NCBI GenBank assembly: GCA_013399115.1
Contig: VXAA01003378.1
Location: 102,594 to 166,593 of the forward strand
Origin: Anseranas semipalmata
Lineage: Eukaryota > Chordata > Aves > Anseriformes > Anseranatidae
Reading direction: 5' to 3'
DNA: 64,000 bases
The notes beneath the pieces were generated by a model. It worked only from the letters and a program-made list of their open reading frames with translations. It had not been told where the DNA came from and did not search any database. Positions 49,221-60,690 of the stretch are shown here, one piece after another. How positions within the stretch are numbered: the first letter of the stretch is position 1; each line of letters opens with the position of its first letter. The position numbers and the translations under genes were made by a program.

Positions 49221-49309
49221 GATCATCAGATGCCCAAATGACATTGCAAACCAAGACTCTCCTGAGAGAGTTTCTCAGACAGGAAGGATCTCTCAAGGAA
49301 GTGGACTAA
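49221..49309 (+). CDS. candidate terminal coding exon (C-terminal 28 residues)
   Basis: TTCCTTCTGTTCTAG ends at 49220, a strong acceptor. From phase 1 the frame reads SSDAQMTLQTKTLLREF, then LRQEGSLKEVD and TAA, a plausible amphipathic helix at a C-terminus. The same acceptor also opens a second frame for about 62 codons, so frame choice is not forced. No AATAAA lies within 600 bases after the stop; ATTAAA occurs near 49965. Phase 1 would accept a splice from the 21497 donor as an alternative end. No family recognised. Confidence 0.25.
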
Positions 49310-51383
49310 GTCTCGACCACCTTGTTCTCTGCAGTTTTCAGTTCAGTTTAAGCTCTGGGAATTGCAGATGCCAGCTTAAAAGAACAACCACTTTAAAGAC
49401 TGAGCTATGAAGTAGGAAAGGATTTTCTGACTGTGAGATTTGCCCAGAGAAATTGAGGATGGGTTTCTAAGGAAAGCAAAAGAAAGGAACTGTCTCAGAA
49501 TTAGGAGGATCACAGACTGTAAATGTGAAACAGAGACTGAAGATGGTCTACACAGGTAAGACAGGATTGAGGAGGAAGTTCAGATAAATTTGTGGGACTG
49601 AAAATAGCAAAGATTCAAATTTAAGAGAAACTTCAGTTAGTATTGAAAGAAAGTCAGTTCTGTAATATAGAGAACACTCATAAAGAACACAACAATCACC
49701 AACAATCACAATGTGTGTATAGAGTGGGAAGATAAGAGGTGATCTTATTAGACCAATGAGGGATAAATTTTAAAGATCCTCCAGTGGGAAAACTGAGAAT
49801 GAACTGCTTTTAAGCATTTTAAGTAAAGTTAGCTTGTCTTCTTTGTGGACAGTTCATAAGTATTTCTTAGAGTCATATATATAGTCACATTTATACAATG
49901 CCATCATTTTACATAAGATTTGTGTCTATAAAAGGCAAAATTTGAATACAAACACAGTTTTAGGATTAAAGACTAGACTAACAATATTGTACTTTGCTCT
50001 TATGTTGGTTGTAAGCTGACTCTGACCAGCCTAGTGGTATTATTGATACCGCTATTTGTACCACTCATAAACTTAGAAACAAATTTGTGTATCTTCCTTT
50101 CCTCAGGGAAGCGAAAGTTTTCGTTTTGGCAAAGAATCAACCAAGAACTGCAACAGTGAATTGAAGTTTACGACAAAAATTGAGCTGAGTAGGCATCAGG
50201 TAGGTATTTCCTTTCAAAATAATTACACAGCCTACAGAACTGGAACTCTGTCTACATTGTAGATTTGGAATTGCAGTCTTCATTAGTGTTTTGCAAAAGT
50301 ACATCTTTTGTGATATGCTTAATGGTCAGATTGCGATTCTAACTGTTTTTGCAAAAAATCATTAAGTGCCAGTAAATATGAGGGGAATGAAAGAAAGCAG
50401 AAGAAAGAAAGCAGCAATGATGATCCAGTAGAGGAAAGATGTATTTTCATTCACTGTGTAAACAGAGTTGCAATTGCCATTTCAGTGCTTATGTATCAAT
50501 GGCAAATAACTGGTCTGTAAGGAGAGCATTTTATATCTGTATACTGTAACTTTGTGGGCATGCAGGCAGTGGGTAACGTGCAGCAAGTATTAAATGGATA
50601 AATATGCATAAAGATTGTATTTGTCTGGGTAAGATACGGAAGCATGGCAGAGGGGCTCTTGGTGCCACAACACAGCAAGCTCTGTGTGTCTTGTTGGATT
50701 AAAGACTAGATTTGTGTCTTAGCCAATATAATGTCATGTTGAGTTATGTAAATCCCATCACAGAAATGCAAACACAATGCAGCAGCAGCAGTCTTTGGCA
50801 TGGGCTCTTCAGCTATTTTCCTGAAACCGATTTGATGTCTTGCTACAGATTGTTTTTCCCTTGCGGCGCAACCACGCTGTTAGTTAATTCAGTTTTTTTT
50901 TTTTTTTTTTTTCTGAATTATTATGATGTAAAGCCCATAGTTTAATAAACGGAATGTTTGTTTTTCTTAAGTGCAATTCTTTAGTAGAGCTAGAAAGTTG
51001 ATATCATAGTACATAATGAAAACAATACTATGCAGCAGAGGAGGCAAGTAACAAATTCTTATTCAGCTAACAAGTATTTAATGTTTAAGGCAAAAATCCT
51101 GACTGAAAGTAGGATATAAGTGTTCATATAATCAGACAGATTTTCTAATACGGTTTTCAGAGGCTGAAAATACCAGAGACTACCATTAACTGATCACTGA
51201 GCTCAGTAATACCATTCCTCAAAGAAAGATCATCTTACTAGCAGGCTTGGACTGGTTCAGAGTGCACATGGAAGGAAAAGGAGAACATGGGCTTATTTCA
51301 TGTCTCTCCGTAAGTGGACAGTAAGAGGACGGAGCCAGACAGATGATGGAGAAAGATGTGCATGTCTTTGCCCTTCTGCAAAG
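49310..51383. other. unassigned DNA
   Basis: 49.3-49.8 kb is less AT-rich and lacks homopolymers, which would suit a 3' UTR of the 49221 exon. A T20 tract sits near 50892-50912. Nothing else recognised. Confidence 0.35.
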
Positions 51384-51460
51384 CAACAAAAGAGGAAATC
51401 TTCCTTTGGGAAAACAGGGTTGAGCAGCAGAGTATGACAGCACTTCAGGATGAATTGTGG
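51384..51460 (+). other. candidate 77-nt coding exon
   Basis: CATGTCTTTGCCCTTCTGCAAAG (acceptor, ends 51383) and GAATTGTGG|GTGAGTGG (good donor). Phase 1 in, phase 0 out, reading TKEEIFLWENRVEQQSMT then ALQDELW. The peptide is helix-like with balanced residues. The frame also continues past the donor, so the donor is not forced. No family recognised. Confidence 0.22.
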
Positions 51461-52993
51461 GTGAGTGGAAACCTGTTTTCCAATGATGTCTGCCGTGACT
51501 ATCAATTTCTCCTTTGCTTAAAGCGTCCTAATTATAGCTCTAATCTATCCCTAAGTGCTAGAGCTGTAATACTAAGGATCAAGCCCTGTCACCATGGCAT
51601 TTTATAACAAACACTAAATCATTTCAAGGATGAAAGTTCAGACTCTGAGCACAGCTTTTGGAAGCAAGCTTAACTGATGCTCTCAGACTAAAATGCCTAC
51701 AGATGTCTTCCTTTCACTTTGTAATATGTTAATACTAGGCTTAATGTAGCTAAAATAATGGGGAGTTTTCTTTTAGGTCAGGTTTTTAGGGCCCACTCTG
51801 TACATGACACTCATTTTGAACATCATGAAAAATACATTTTCAAAAGTGTCAACTTTAAGCCTTGCAGTATGTCCAGAAAAAGATTATCAAAACAGCAAGA
51901 TTATAGCATAATGTTCTTAAATTATATATACTGAAGGTTATGTTCCTTTATAATATCTATGATGAATTCATTTATCAGTGTAAAAATGTGAACTTAGCAG
52001 CATTTAGTTTAGCTATCATTCTTTGATTTTATAGATCTACTTGCATTCACCTCTATGTTCAGGAATATCGAATAGCTATGTGGCATTTACTACTTGTCCT
52101 TCCAAAGCCACTTTCAGTTTACAGTAAAATAAAAATTCAAATGGTATGTTGAGAAAATCACTATTCCCTTTTCAAAGGAATATTGCATCAGGTGTGTTTT
52201 CATAAGTATTTTCCAATGGCACTATAATTCTCATACCTTAAATCTTTTCAGAATATTTTGGTTTACTAGGTTGGTTTGACACTAATCATATGTAAAAGTG
52301 TTCTGAAAATGTGCAGTAACACTGTTTATTAAGATCTGTAAAAGCACTAATAGCTTCCAGAACTGTTTGCTGCAGGAACAGTGGGTTGATTGCAACTGTT
52401 GGCAGTGATGAAAATGGGTATCAAGCTGAGAGAGTCCAAGCTTGTCCTGGTGTTAAAAGATTACCCACCTACACAAAAGAGAGCTAATTGGAATGCTGGA
52501 TCAATGATTCAGGTTTGAAGTCACTGCTACAGGCCAAAGGTGAGATGATTTCACTTGCACTTGCTAACTCTGTGTAATATAATGACCCACCACAAAGTAA
52601 TAGTTTAGTCCCAATTCATCCCTGTAATAGAAGTCTCATTATTAGTTTATCAAAGCAATTCAAAGCTGTATTAACATAATTTATAATTGACCAGAGGTTT
52701 ATGAAAGTACATTTGCACTTACTATGACAAACACTAGATATTTCTGGACACTTTATGTATAATTTTAGAGACAGTGGGCACAGTAGCATCTTCTCATGTG
52801 CTTACTGAGCCTTGTGAGAAGGTGAACACATTCAAATGAAGAGTGCCACATGGATCTGAGAGTAGATTTTACCCTTAGCTATAATAGTAGCAAAAATTAA
52901 GATATTGCCTATATTAAGCCAACATTTCATTTAAAATATGTACCTTCACTACTGATGTTAAATACGTACATGAGAACCAATTTGAATTTTCAT

Positions 52994-53023
52994 TACTTTT
53001 TATATATTATACTTTTTATATAT
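52994..53023 (+). repeat. two-copy 16-bp-period duplication
   Basis: TACTTTTTATATAT twice, separated by TA. Confidence 0.8.
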
Positions 53024-54082
53024 TTTTGAAGTTTATGATCACTTTAAAATTAGTCAGTGTGAAAATACTGTAATTAAGTCTAAAATTATAATAGCGCGTA
53101 CATTAATTTTCAAGAAAACTAGGTCCTAAAACATGGAGAGCAAAACTACGAAAACCTCAAAATCTCCGTGTTTCAATTCCCATATAAATATGGTAAAGTT
53201 CAGAGGGATAAAGGACATTGTACAACAGGATTGAACAGTAAGGCACCTGATGTGAAGAACCTGAGTCACCCAAGCATGGGAAGAAATATAGCTACCTCCA
53301 CATTGGATCCAGAAGAACTTCACGGAAATGATTGAATTCAGGTTGTTGGAATGCTTGTTGTTCATGCCAAGAACCAGGCAGCTGGTGTCACTGAGGCCAG
53401 TGAATTACCTTATTGAGTTGTCTTAAGTACACGGATACATGCAGAGTACTCGCATACTCTGGAGCTGGACCAAGAAAGTAGGCAGCCTTTCTTTAGCGGA
53501 CGCAACTGGCCCTTGTCTTCAGAAACTATCAACAGTATTGTGTTAACAATCTGCACAGAGTACTCCTTGGAAAGGAAGATGAAGTAGTGAGTTCATTTCT
53601 ATTCTCTTACATGTCAAACCTGTATCTCTGATGGTGTCCAAACCAGTTTTCCTTTCAGTACTTGAAACTTAAGAACATCAAATTAATTCGTCTTCTGAGG
53701 AATCAACTCCATTGGTTATATTCTCATAATCACTACTCAGAACCCCAAGAGATGTAACAGGTGCTGTGAAGTATACCACCCGTTTTAGGTAGAAGCTAAG
53801 TAAGGGATTGCCAGTATTAAAATTCAGATTCAGATGACAAAATGAAGTCTTACTTTACAAGTTTGAATCTTTTGCTTAATTTTAGCTGAATATTTACTCA
53901 TTTGTGTGGCTCTGTAATACAGTATCAGAGAAAAACAATAACAAATTGAAACTAGTATTATAAATTTTGCAATCTGATAGGCTGAGTTCATAAAAATTAT
54001 CATAGAAAAAAAATTGATTTTTTTCCTGTTGTTTTAATTTATTTAGTTTTATAATGACAATCTAAGTTAGAAAACTCCAAGT

Positions 54083-54109
54083 AAAATAAATAAATAAATA
54101 GATAAATAA
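54083..54109 (+). repeat. (AAAT)n microsatellite
   Basis: AAAT units with one GATA variant. Confidence 0.85.
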
Positions 54110-56620
54110 GACATGAAGGAATCTATTTTGCTTATTTTGTTAGGAATTGGGTGTTAGGCTCTTTTTTGTGGAAATCAATGAAATTTTGATTTGGCTTCTT
54201 AACAAGAAATGTTTCAAGCATCTAAAAAATAGAAAATAATTATATGTTGTAAAAATCAACAAAAGTTTACTTTCATAATATTGGTTTATTTTTTAAAAAT
54301 TGAAATAAATAACCATACCACAAATGTAGAACAAATAACAATCTTGAAGGACAGAAAAAGTAAAGATTGCCAATGTCATGAGCTTCACACTCCTTTATGA
54401 AATATCACTGTTGTGTTGGGGTCATAAGAATGATAGCTTCACTTGCAAAACAGCAATGAATCATATGTGGAAGGCCTGGGGAAAAAAATGAGCTTTCATC
54501 TACACATTACTTTATTATTAACCAGAAAAGTTATTGCCTTATCTTGGAAACCTCCACTCCATCTGGAACCTACTCCATGGTTGAAAGATCTATGAAGATG
54601 TGCTTCAGTGGAAGGAATACATTTATGTGAAATCGTCGCACCTGATGTACAATGCGCTAAGCTTTGATTTCATGGTCTCATGCAGACTGCACAAATATCA
54701 CTCAGTACAGCTTTTACTAGGAAATGACAGTCAGAAACGGATGAATAGGAACTAGATATCCTGTAATTTCAAAAGTTTACTGCCTGTATGTTAATTCACT
54801 CAGTTGTTTGGAAGTTTTACTTCTGGTAGGATTAAATCCTTACTCTAAATGACAATATAATAACACATGTGAATATTTACCTCAGAGTTGTCTTTGATGA
54901 AGAGTGAGTTTAATTTCCTTGAAATAAGTCAGCAGCTTGGTGCTCTAAAAATCTGGGTATTTAAATATGGATGTGAAGAAAGAGAGCAATGCTTGGACTT
55001 AACAGTTGAACTACATTAAAAAAAATGGAATTTGGGTCTAAGGAGTATACTAGATCAATATACACTAAAGGTATTACCGAACTGAAGAAATTATAGCAAA
55101 GTCTGTAATAGTATACCAGTTAATATTTTCACCCAGCTCCCACTTGAACATTGATTTTAAGCTTTTGTCAAATTTTGGGTGACTTTTCACAGAACGACAC
55201 AAGCTCCCCTTTCGCAGCTCCGTGCCAAGTTTCAAAACCCTTTTTAATTGAATAGAAGCAATAAAACTGCTCAGACAAAATATTGGCAAAACATTTCTTG
55301 TGAAGCAGCATAGTACATTAAGTTCCCTAGTCTCCTTCACCAGAAACAAAGGAACCATCTGTATAGAAAATGCAGGTAACTAGAATGGGCTTATCCAACT
55401 TTGAAAAAGTTACATGTAACCTGAAGGAGTCTTGAAAATGGGAAGTGCTGGATTACAGCAGTTTGCCTCATTTATCTGTCAGAGGTTTTACACAAACAGG
55501 ATGAAATAAACTGTTGTTTATTTAATACTTAGTGTTCATCATTCTTTTGGTTCAAGAACATACTTACATTTCATACACTGCAAATGGTAGGAGCTATATA
55601 TTTTTAACAATCAGTTTATTGGCTTCCTCAGCATAAGTACTGAAGGGACTGAAGAAATCTTGGTGTGTTTTTTTCTAGTTAAGCTTCATTAAAGCATATA
55701 ACAAAGTAGCTAAAACAAGCATTTTTTTCCTGACTCCATGTTCCAAGCAATCTACTTTGCAGTAGTCTTTGACAATTTGAAAGCTTCCTTGATTTTGTGC
55801 CGTTTGAAAAAACTGTATTTTCATCAGCACGTACTTGTGATGTTCTCTATTTTAAAGCTATTTAACCACTTTAATTTGTTAAATGAGGATGCACTTCCAG
55901 ACCAAAATCAACAATTTGGGCCTCGCAGGGTTTCAGATCAGGACATACAGATTCATAGTGTATACTTCTCTCGTTTGAACAAATGAAGTAGATTATTAAT
56001 TCTTTATGTGGAACAATTGCTAAAGCAGATGAAATGTGCATTTTATGCCTGGCTCACTTGATTACTAGTTAAATATAAACCAGATACAGAGGCTATTTCT
56101 AGACTTTTTTTTTTTTTTCCTAGAAATAAAAGCTAGAAAGCTTCCAGAATAGTAATATGTAGCCAAGATAATACATTGTTAACACATTGCTGTTGAAAGA
56201 TACTGTAACATAGCAATTAAGGCTTTGTGACATCACTGGCTTGGGGCCAGTATTCACAGGTCTCCTGATACATCCTTCTATAAACTGTGCTACACACTTC
56301 TTTAAACTCAGATGAATGCTATTTGAGTTATCTATAATAATAAAATGTAATGCTAGCAGCCTGGAAAAGAGCTTGAATTCAAATTTGTGGTCTTTATCTT
56401 GCATAAAGACCAGTATATTTTCTTGGAGTTGAAAACGATGAAGCTTACTGTTCTGTCCTACCTGGAGATCAAATACCATGTGGAGCCTTTCAATAGCTAC
56501 AGTATAGAATGCAGGTACATTATAGAAACACATTAAAACATAGTCTAAGGTTGCAGCCCTTATCTTTCTAATTGTTTTGGTCAGAAAAAAAGTAGTAGTA
56601 AAATTGCAACAAATACCATA

Positions 56621-56690
56621 ATGGTTGAACTTGATGATCTTAGAGGTCTTTTCCGACCTAAAAGATTCTATGATTCTATGATGATTCTAT
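56621..56690 (+). mobile_element. CR1 LINE extreme 3' end, sense, about 70 bp
   Basis: TGGTTGAACTTGATGATCTTAGAGGTCTTTTCCGACCTAAA is the conserved CR1 3' terminal segment, followed by ATTCTATGATTCTATGATGATTCTAT, the terminal octamers with a small insertion. It is the opposite orientation to the other two CR1 copies. Only the last few dozen bases were copied in. Confidence 0.93.
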
Positions 56691-58630
56691 TTACTGTTAG
56701 GAAAATATTTTTCTTAGAGAATAAATCAGTTAATTGCCATTGTAATAATTTAAATTTTTCCTGTGTAGAGTATTGAAATGTGTAGTGTTTTGTTTTAAGT
56801 CTTTTTCTGGCTTCTCTTTAGGCTTTATCTTGATAAGCATAATCATTAATGCAGTTTTATTTGGAAAATGTCATCTTCATCGTTATTGAAAAGTCACATA
56901 TGGGTGGCAGCTGGTTCCGTCGTAAGATGGTATATGGTTTGCTGATACTAAAACTGAGGTTTAATACCTAAGTCTATCTGACTTGACTGAATCTAGGTAG
57001 AGATGGTCAATAGCTTTTAGTCAAGTGGGTACACTTCTTAGCAAGATTTTGTTGTGATAAATTCCTCTGTTTTTTCTACAAATGTATGGTTTCATCCTGC
57101 AATGTGTCGACTGTCATTTGGAATTGACATCTTTATAGGTTGTGCTGGCCATAAGATTTCTAAAAATTAGTGTTTCAGTTTTTATTAACATCATATAAAA
57201 GCACTGAAGATGTGTTTAGAGAAAATTAATGATACAAAAACTGCTCAATCTCATTTGAGCATTTACTAGAGAAAGGTAATAGATATAGCAGATCTTCCAA
57301 ATGAAAAAAAGTAAAAGTGAAAAATGTAAAATACTCTATGTCCTAAAGTGCTGTTGACTTTCTATAAATTTAGCAATTAATTATTTTAAAGCAAGACTAT
57401 ATACTTACATATGCCAGACTAACAGCAAAATGGCAAATACTCATTTTACATATGCTGAACTTAATGAATTACATTAAAAAATATAAACTTCTTGGTGTTA
57501 CAGGCATTGATATTATATATTAGTTAAAGTGGAAACAGTGATATAGATCAGTTTTGCCTCTGTTTTCCTTATTCTGTCATAATACCATGCCTTTTATTTT
57601 GATTTTCTAGTGAATACAGAGAATGACACAAGTCTAATAGATGAATTAAGTCTACTGGAAACTTTCTGTCAGTTATGTTCCACTAGTAGAAAATAGAAAT
57701 ATTAAGACTGTATCATAATTATCATAACATAATTAATTTCTGTAAATGTTTTTCAATACTGTATTGTGCTATGTTATCATAACAAGATATTACTGAACTA
57801 AAAGGAAATAGAGTGTCAGTTGAATAAAGTACCTAGGAAGGTACTAGAAGGAACTTTGGAGGAACTAAGTAGCTATAAAATTTAGAGCCAGTTGGACCTG
57901 TTTTTAATACTTGAAATCAGTTCTCATCCTGTTTTCTAATAGGCACTGCACAAGCTTTCCACCACTGGTATTGTTAGTGTCTATTCATACATCTAAAGAT
58001 GGCTGGTTAGAAATTTTAACAATAGCTTATTAACTTTACGATTACAAGTCTGTCAAATTTGAGACTTTTTATTTTTTATTTTTTTTTAATATGATAGTTT
58101 CAACAAAGCACACATCAAGACTTCACTGGAGTCTCTGGTCAAAGTCAGAAGTATTCAGAATACTGATGGACTTCAGTTTTCTACATCCTATCTACGAGCA
58201 CTGGCCTTTTTTTATCTGTCCTCTTCTTTCTCCTTTTAGTACTTGTTTCCATTCAGCCCTGCAACTCAGAAGTGGAAGACAAGCCTGAATGAGCACGGAA
58301 GTTGAAGTAACCTCCAATTCTCAAAGGCAGTGTTTGGTCTCTTCATCTCTGTGTGCCTGTTTACCCTCTTTTGTTATTTCACTCTGAAGTTCAGGTAAGC
58401 TATTTTACAGATGGTAAGACACTTAGAAAGCAGACAAACGAGCAGCCCTTCTTCCTACTCAGTCTGGAAGTAATGTAAGATCTTGCCCAAAAGGTATTGT
58501 AAAAGGCATAAGATCTCTATCATTCATCCTTAGAGTATCTAGCAAATCTGGATGCCCTTTAGTCCCTGATGAAATGGAACAGATCAATAGTGTCTCCCTG
58601 AATGTGTGCAGGCATTTTCTAGCTACTTAC
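56691..58630. other. unassigned AT-rich DNA
   Basis: A plus-strand frame at about 58098-58288 follows a very T-rich acceptor (TTTTTTTTTAATATGATAG) and runs 63 codons to a TGA; no AATAAA follows closely and the peptide is not recognised. Confidence 0.4.
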
Positions 58631-58670
58631 CAGTTGAGATGGAATAAACAAACTTCTTATTTTCAGATAT
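58631..58670 (-). other. candidate 40-nt minus-strand exon C
   Basis: Acceptor GGCTGCTTGAATTTTAG and near-consensus donor TCAACTG|GTAAGTAG. Read in the phase left by the exon at 58940-59061 it gives ISENKKFVYSIST. Phase 0 in, phase 1 out. Two of three frames are open, as expected for so short a span. Confidence 0.25.
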
Positions 58671-58939
58671 CTAAAATTCAAGCAGCCATAATACTGAATC
58701 TGCTGTTGTAAGGTGCTAAGTGCCCTTAGTTTCCTGTGGTGATGAGCACTTCATTGTTTTAAACACTTTGCAGCCCGTTAGGTGCAGCAAAGTCTGAAGA
58801 CACTGTATGAAAAACTGTACAACAATAGTGAAAGACAGTTGTTGAAAAGTATCTCTTTGTTGTAAAAAGTGGATAAAAAATTAATAGACATCATTTTACT
58901 GGTAAAAGTGAATTACTGAAAGTCAAGTTCATCCTTTAC

Positions 58940-59061
58940 CTGGATGGCATATTCTAAAATCAGGAATGATCCCATTTGTAATTCTCTTTTACATAGCAAT
59001 GAGCTAGCATTTTGTAGAACATTTTGTACTTTCATTGCAACCAAGACAGTATGAAATTCTT
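58940..59061 (-). CDS. candidate minus-strand exon B
   Basis: On the minus strand, CTTTCTACTGCTGAAG (acceptor, tandem AAGAAG so two starts 3 bases apart are possible) and GCCATCCAG|GTAAAGG (strong donor). The frame reads EFHTVLVAMKVQNVLQNASS then LLCKRELQMGSFLILEYAIQ, a helix-rich peptide like an armadillo- or HEAT-type repeat in character, though no signature proves that. Phase 1 in, phase 0 out, compatible with the candidates on each side. No family recognised. Confidence 0.3.
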
Positions 59062-59535
59062 CTTCAGCAGTAGAAAGTCTAGCAGTTATCATTTTTAGAT
59101 TTGGAGAAAAATATTTAAGAAAAAATATCAAATATCCCATTCAGCTGAATTGACCATCAGTGCCTTTATGCAGATTCAAGGTAAGGTAAATAGTGTGAGC
59201 AACTAATAACAGTCTTCCTGGTGACTCCTGTTCCAGTATTTCTCAAACAATTTTAAGAATTATTTATTATGACTGAAAGCATTTAATAAGATCATAAGCA
59301 AAAGAAAGAGAACACTCTTTATCTCACAAGGAAGTCATGTGCTTACTTAGCTGTTAAACACTTTTATATGCCACAACATATGGTATACATTTTTGCCTTC
59401 ATAAATTCATTTTCATCTAACAAGAAGTAATAGTTACCTTATAATATTAACAAGGTATTGTATAATGAAACCTTCTTTTTTGTACTGGTTGGCTGCAGTC
59501 GTAGAACACTTAGGTCTTCTAAGTCTGTAAGACTT
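59062..59535. other. unassigned AT-rich DNA, intron in the minus-strand model
   Basis: Nothing recognised. Confidence 0.4.
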
Positions 59536-59595
59536 TTTTATTTTATTTTATTTTATTTTATTTTATTTTATTTTATTTTATTTTATTTTATTTTA
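59536..59595 (+). repeat. perfect (TTTTA)12 microsatellite
   Basis: Twelve uninterrupted TTTTA units, followed by a decaying TTTTTATTTTAAA. The perfection suggests it is polymorphic in length. Confidence 0.97.
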
Positions 59596-59606
59596 TTTTT
59601 TATTTT

Positions 59607-60527
59607 AAATTCTGTTTTGAAGCTAGGTCTCTAATTAAACATTACTATGCTTCATCTCATAAGGAAAATTTCTAAGCAAGCAGTATACAAGAAACTGTTC
59701 TTCATTAAAGCAAAACAAGATGCATCCCTTCTATAATGCAAAATGTTTGCTTTCATAAAATTATTTAATGAAAGTCTTATTTCCCTGCATTTAAAATATA
59801 TTGTTTTTTCTCATCTACATTTTTAAAAATTATTTATACATTGTATGAAATAAAGCAAAAAGGTAAAGAATGAGGGAAAATGATGCCAAGATTTCTTAAT
59901 ACTCTAAAAACATATAAAATGAAATAAATACAAGCATATAAACATCATATTATAAAAACACATGCCACGCATTAATTATTATTTAATTATTTTAAATAAT
60001 ATAAATTACTCTGACAAAAGTCTCCGAACGTAACAGCTGAGAAGAAAATTTAAAGAAATAAATAAATATAAAATAGCACATTACTTTAAAAAGAAAAATT
60101 AAAAGCTACAAACCAGAAATCAATGTCCCAGTTATTATTGTGTACATAAGTGGTAAGTCTAATTAATTATAATTAATTTAACTTTATATTGAATTGCTAT
60201 TATTAATAATAATCCAAATTCTTTGAGTCAAATTAACATAATGCTTATATGTCAATAAACTGAAGAAGGCAAGAAAGAAAATACCAAGGGAACAGTAAAG
60301 CTTCATTATTTTCTTTCCAAAGTTAGACAGTAAATTTCAAGTACTGGTACTTTGAAAGATTCTAGCTGTGTTCATTTGTTCTGCAATGTTTTTGACATTA
60401 AATGTCAGTCCCACACTTGCTGGCCTTTTGAATGCAAAATATTACTTTATAATTTCAGTTGTCAGGCCCCTTACAGCTGAAATAATTTAATAAATACTTT
60501 TAGATATTTTTCTAATACATAGGGTAC
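59607..60527. other. unassigned very AT-rich DNA
   Basis: Among the most AT-rich parts of the window, with small AT palindromes (AATTAATTATAATTAATT near 60160-60178). Intron in the minus-strand model. Confidence 0.45.
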
Positions 60528-60690
60528 CTGCCTTGACTTCTTTCAGGCGGTCTCTGTCACTCACAGTGAACACAGCTGAGCAGCATTGGCTTTGGACAGC
60601 TTCCCCTTTTGCACCACAATTGAGAATCGAGTCAGAATCAAGAAAGTCTCTGTCATCTCTATTTTTTAAAGCTACTGAAGCCATCTCAGC
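60528..60690 (-). CDS. candidate minus-strand exon A (163 nt)
   Basis: Minus-strand acceptor CTAACCCTCATTTAG and donor AAGGCAG|GTACCC. The frame is open from the first base for 54 codons: starts AEMASVALKNRDDRDFLDSD, then ILNCGAKGEAVQSQCCSAVF, then TVSDRDRLKEVKA. About 24 of 54 codons begin with G, a coding-like bias, and the reverse strand does not show it. The residues are varied and acidic/basic balanced. The false LTR exon at 8.1 kb shows the same G bias, so this is not proof. Phase 1 out fits exon B. No family recognised. Confidence 0.33.

Larger units (their letters stand above)
51461..56620. other. unassigned AT-rich DNA
   Basis: Contains a 16-bp-period duplication at 52994-53023, an (AAAT)n array at 54083-54109 and a T15 run near 56106-56120. 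A 137-codon minus-strand frame at 56533-56120 has an internal donor-like CTCCAG|GTAGGA, but its length is within chance and no domain is seen. Confidence 0.4.

Noticed and set aside
56120..56533. 137-codon minus-strand open frame
   Set aside because: Length within chance; ends in an AT-rich hydrophobic tail; the internal donor-like site has no convincing acceptor partner.
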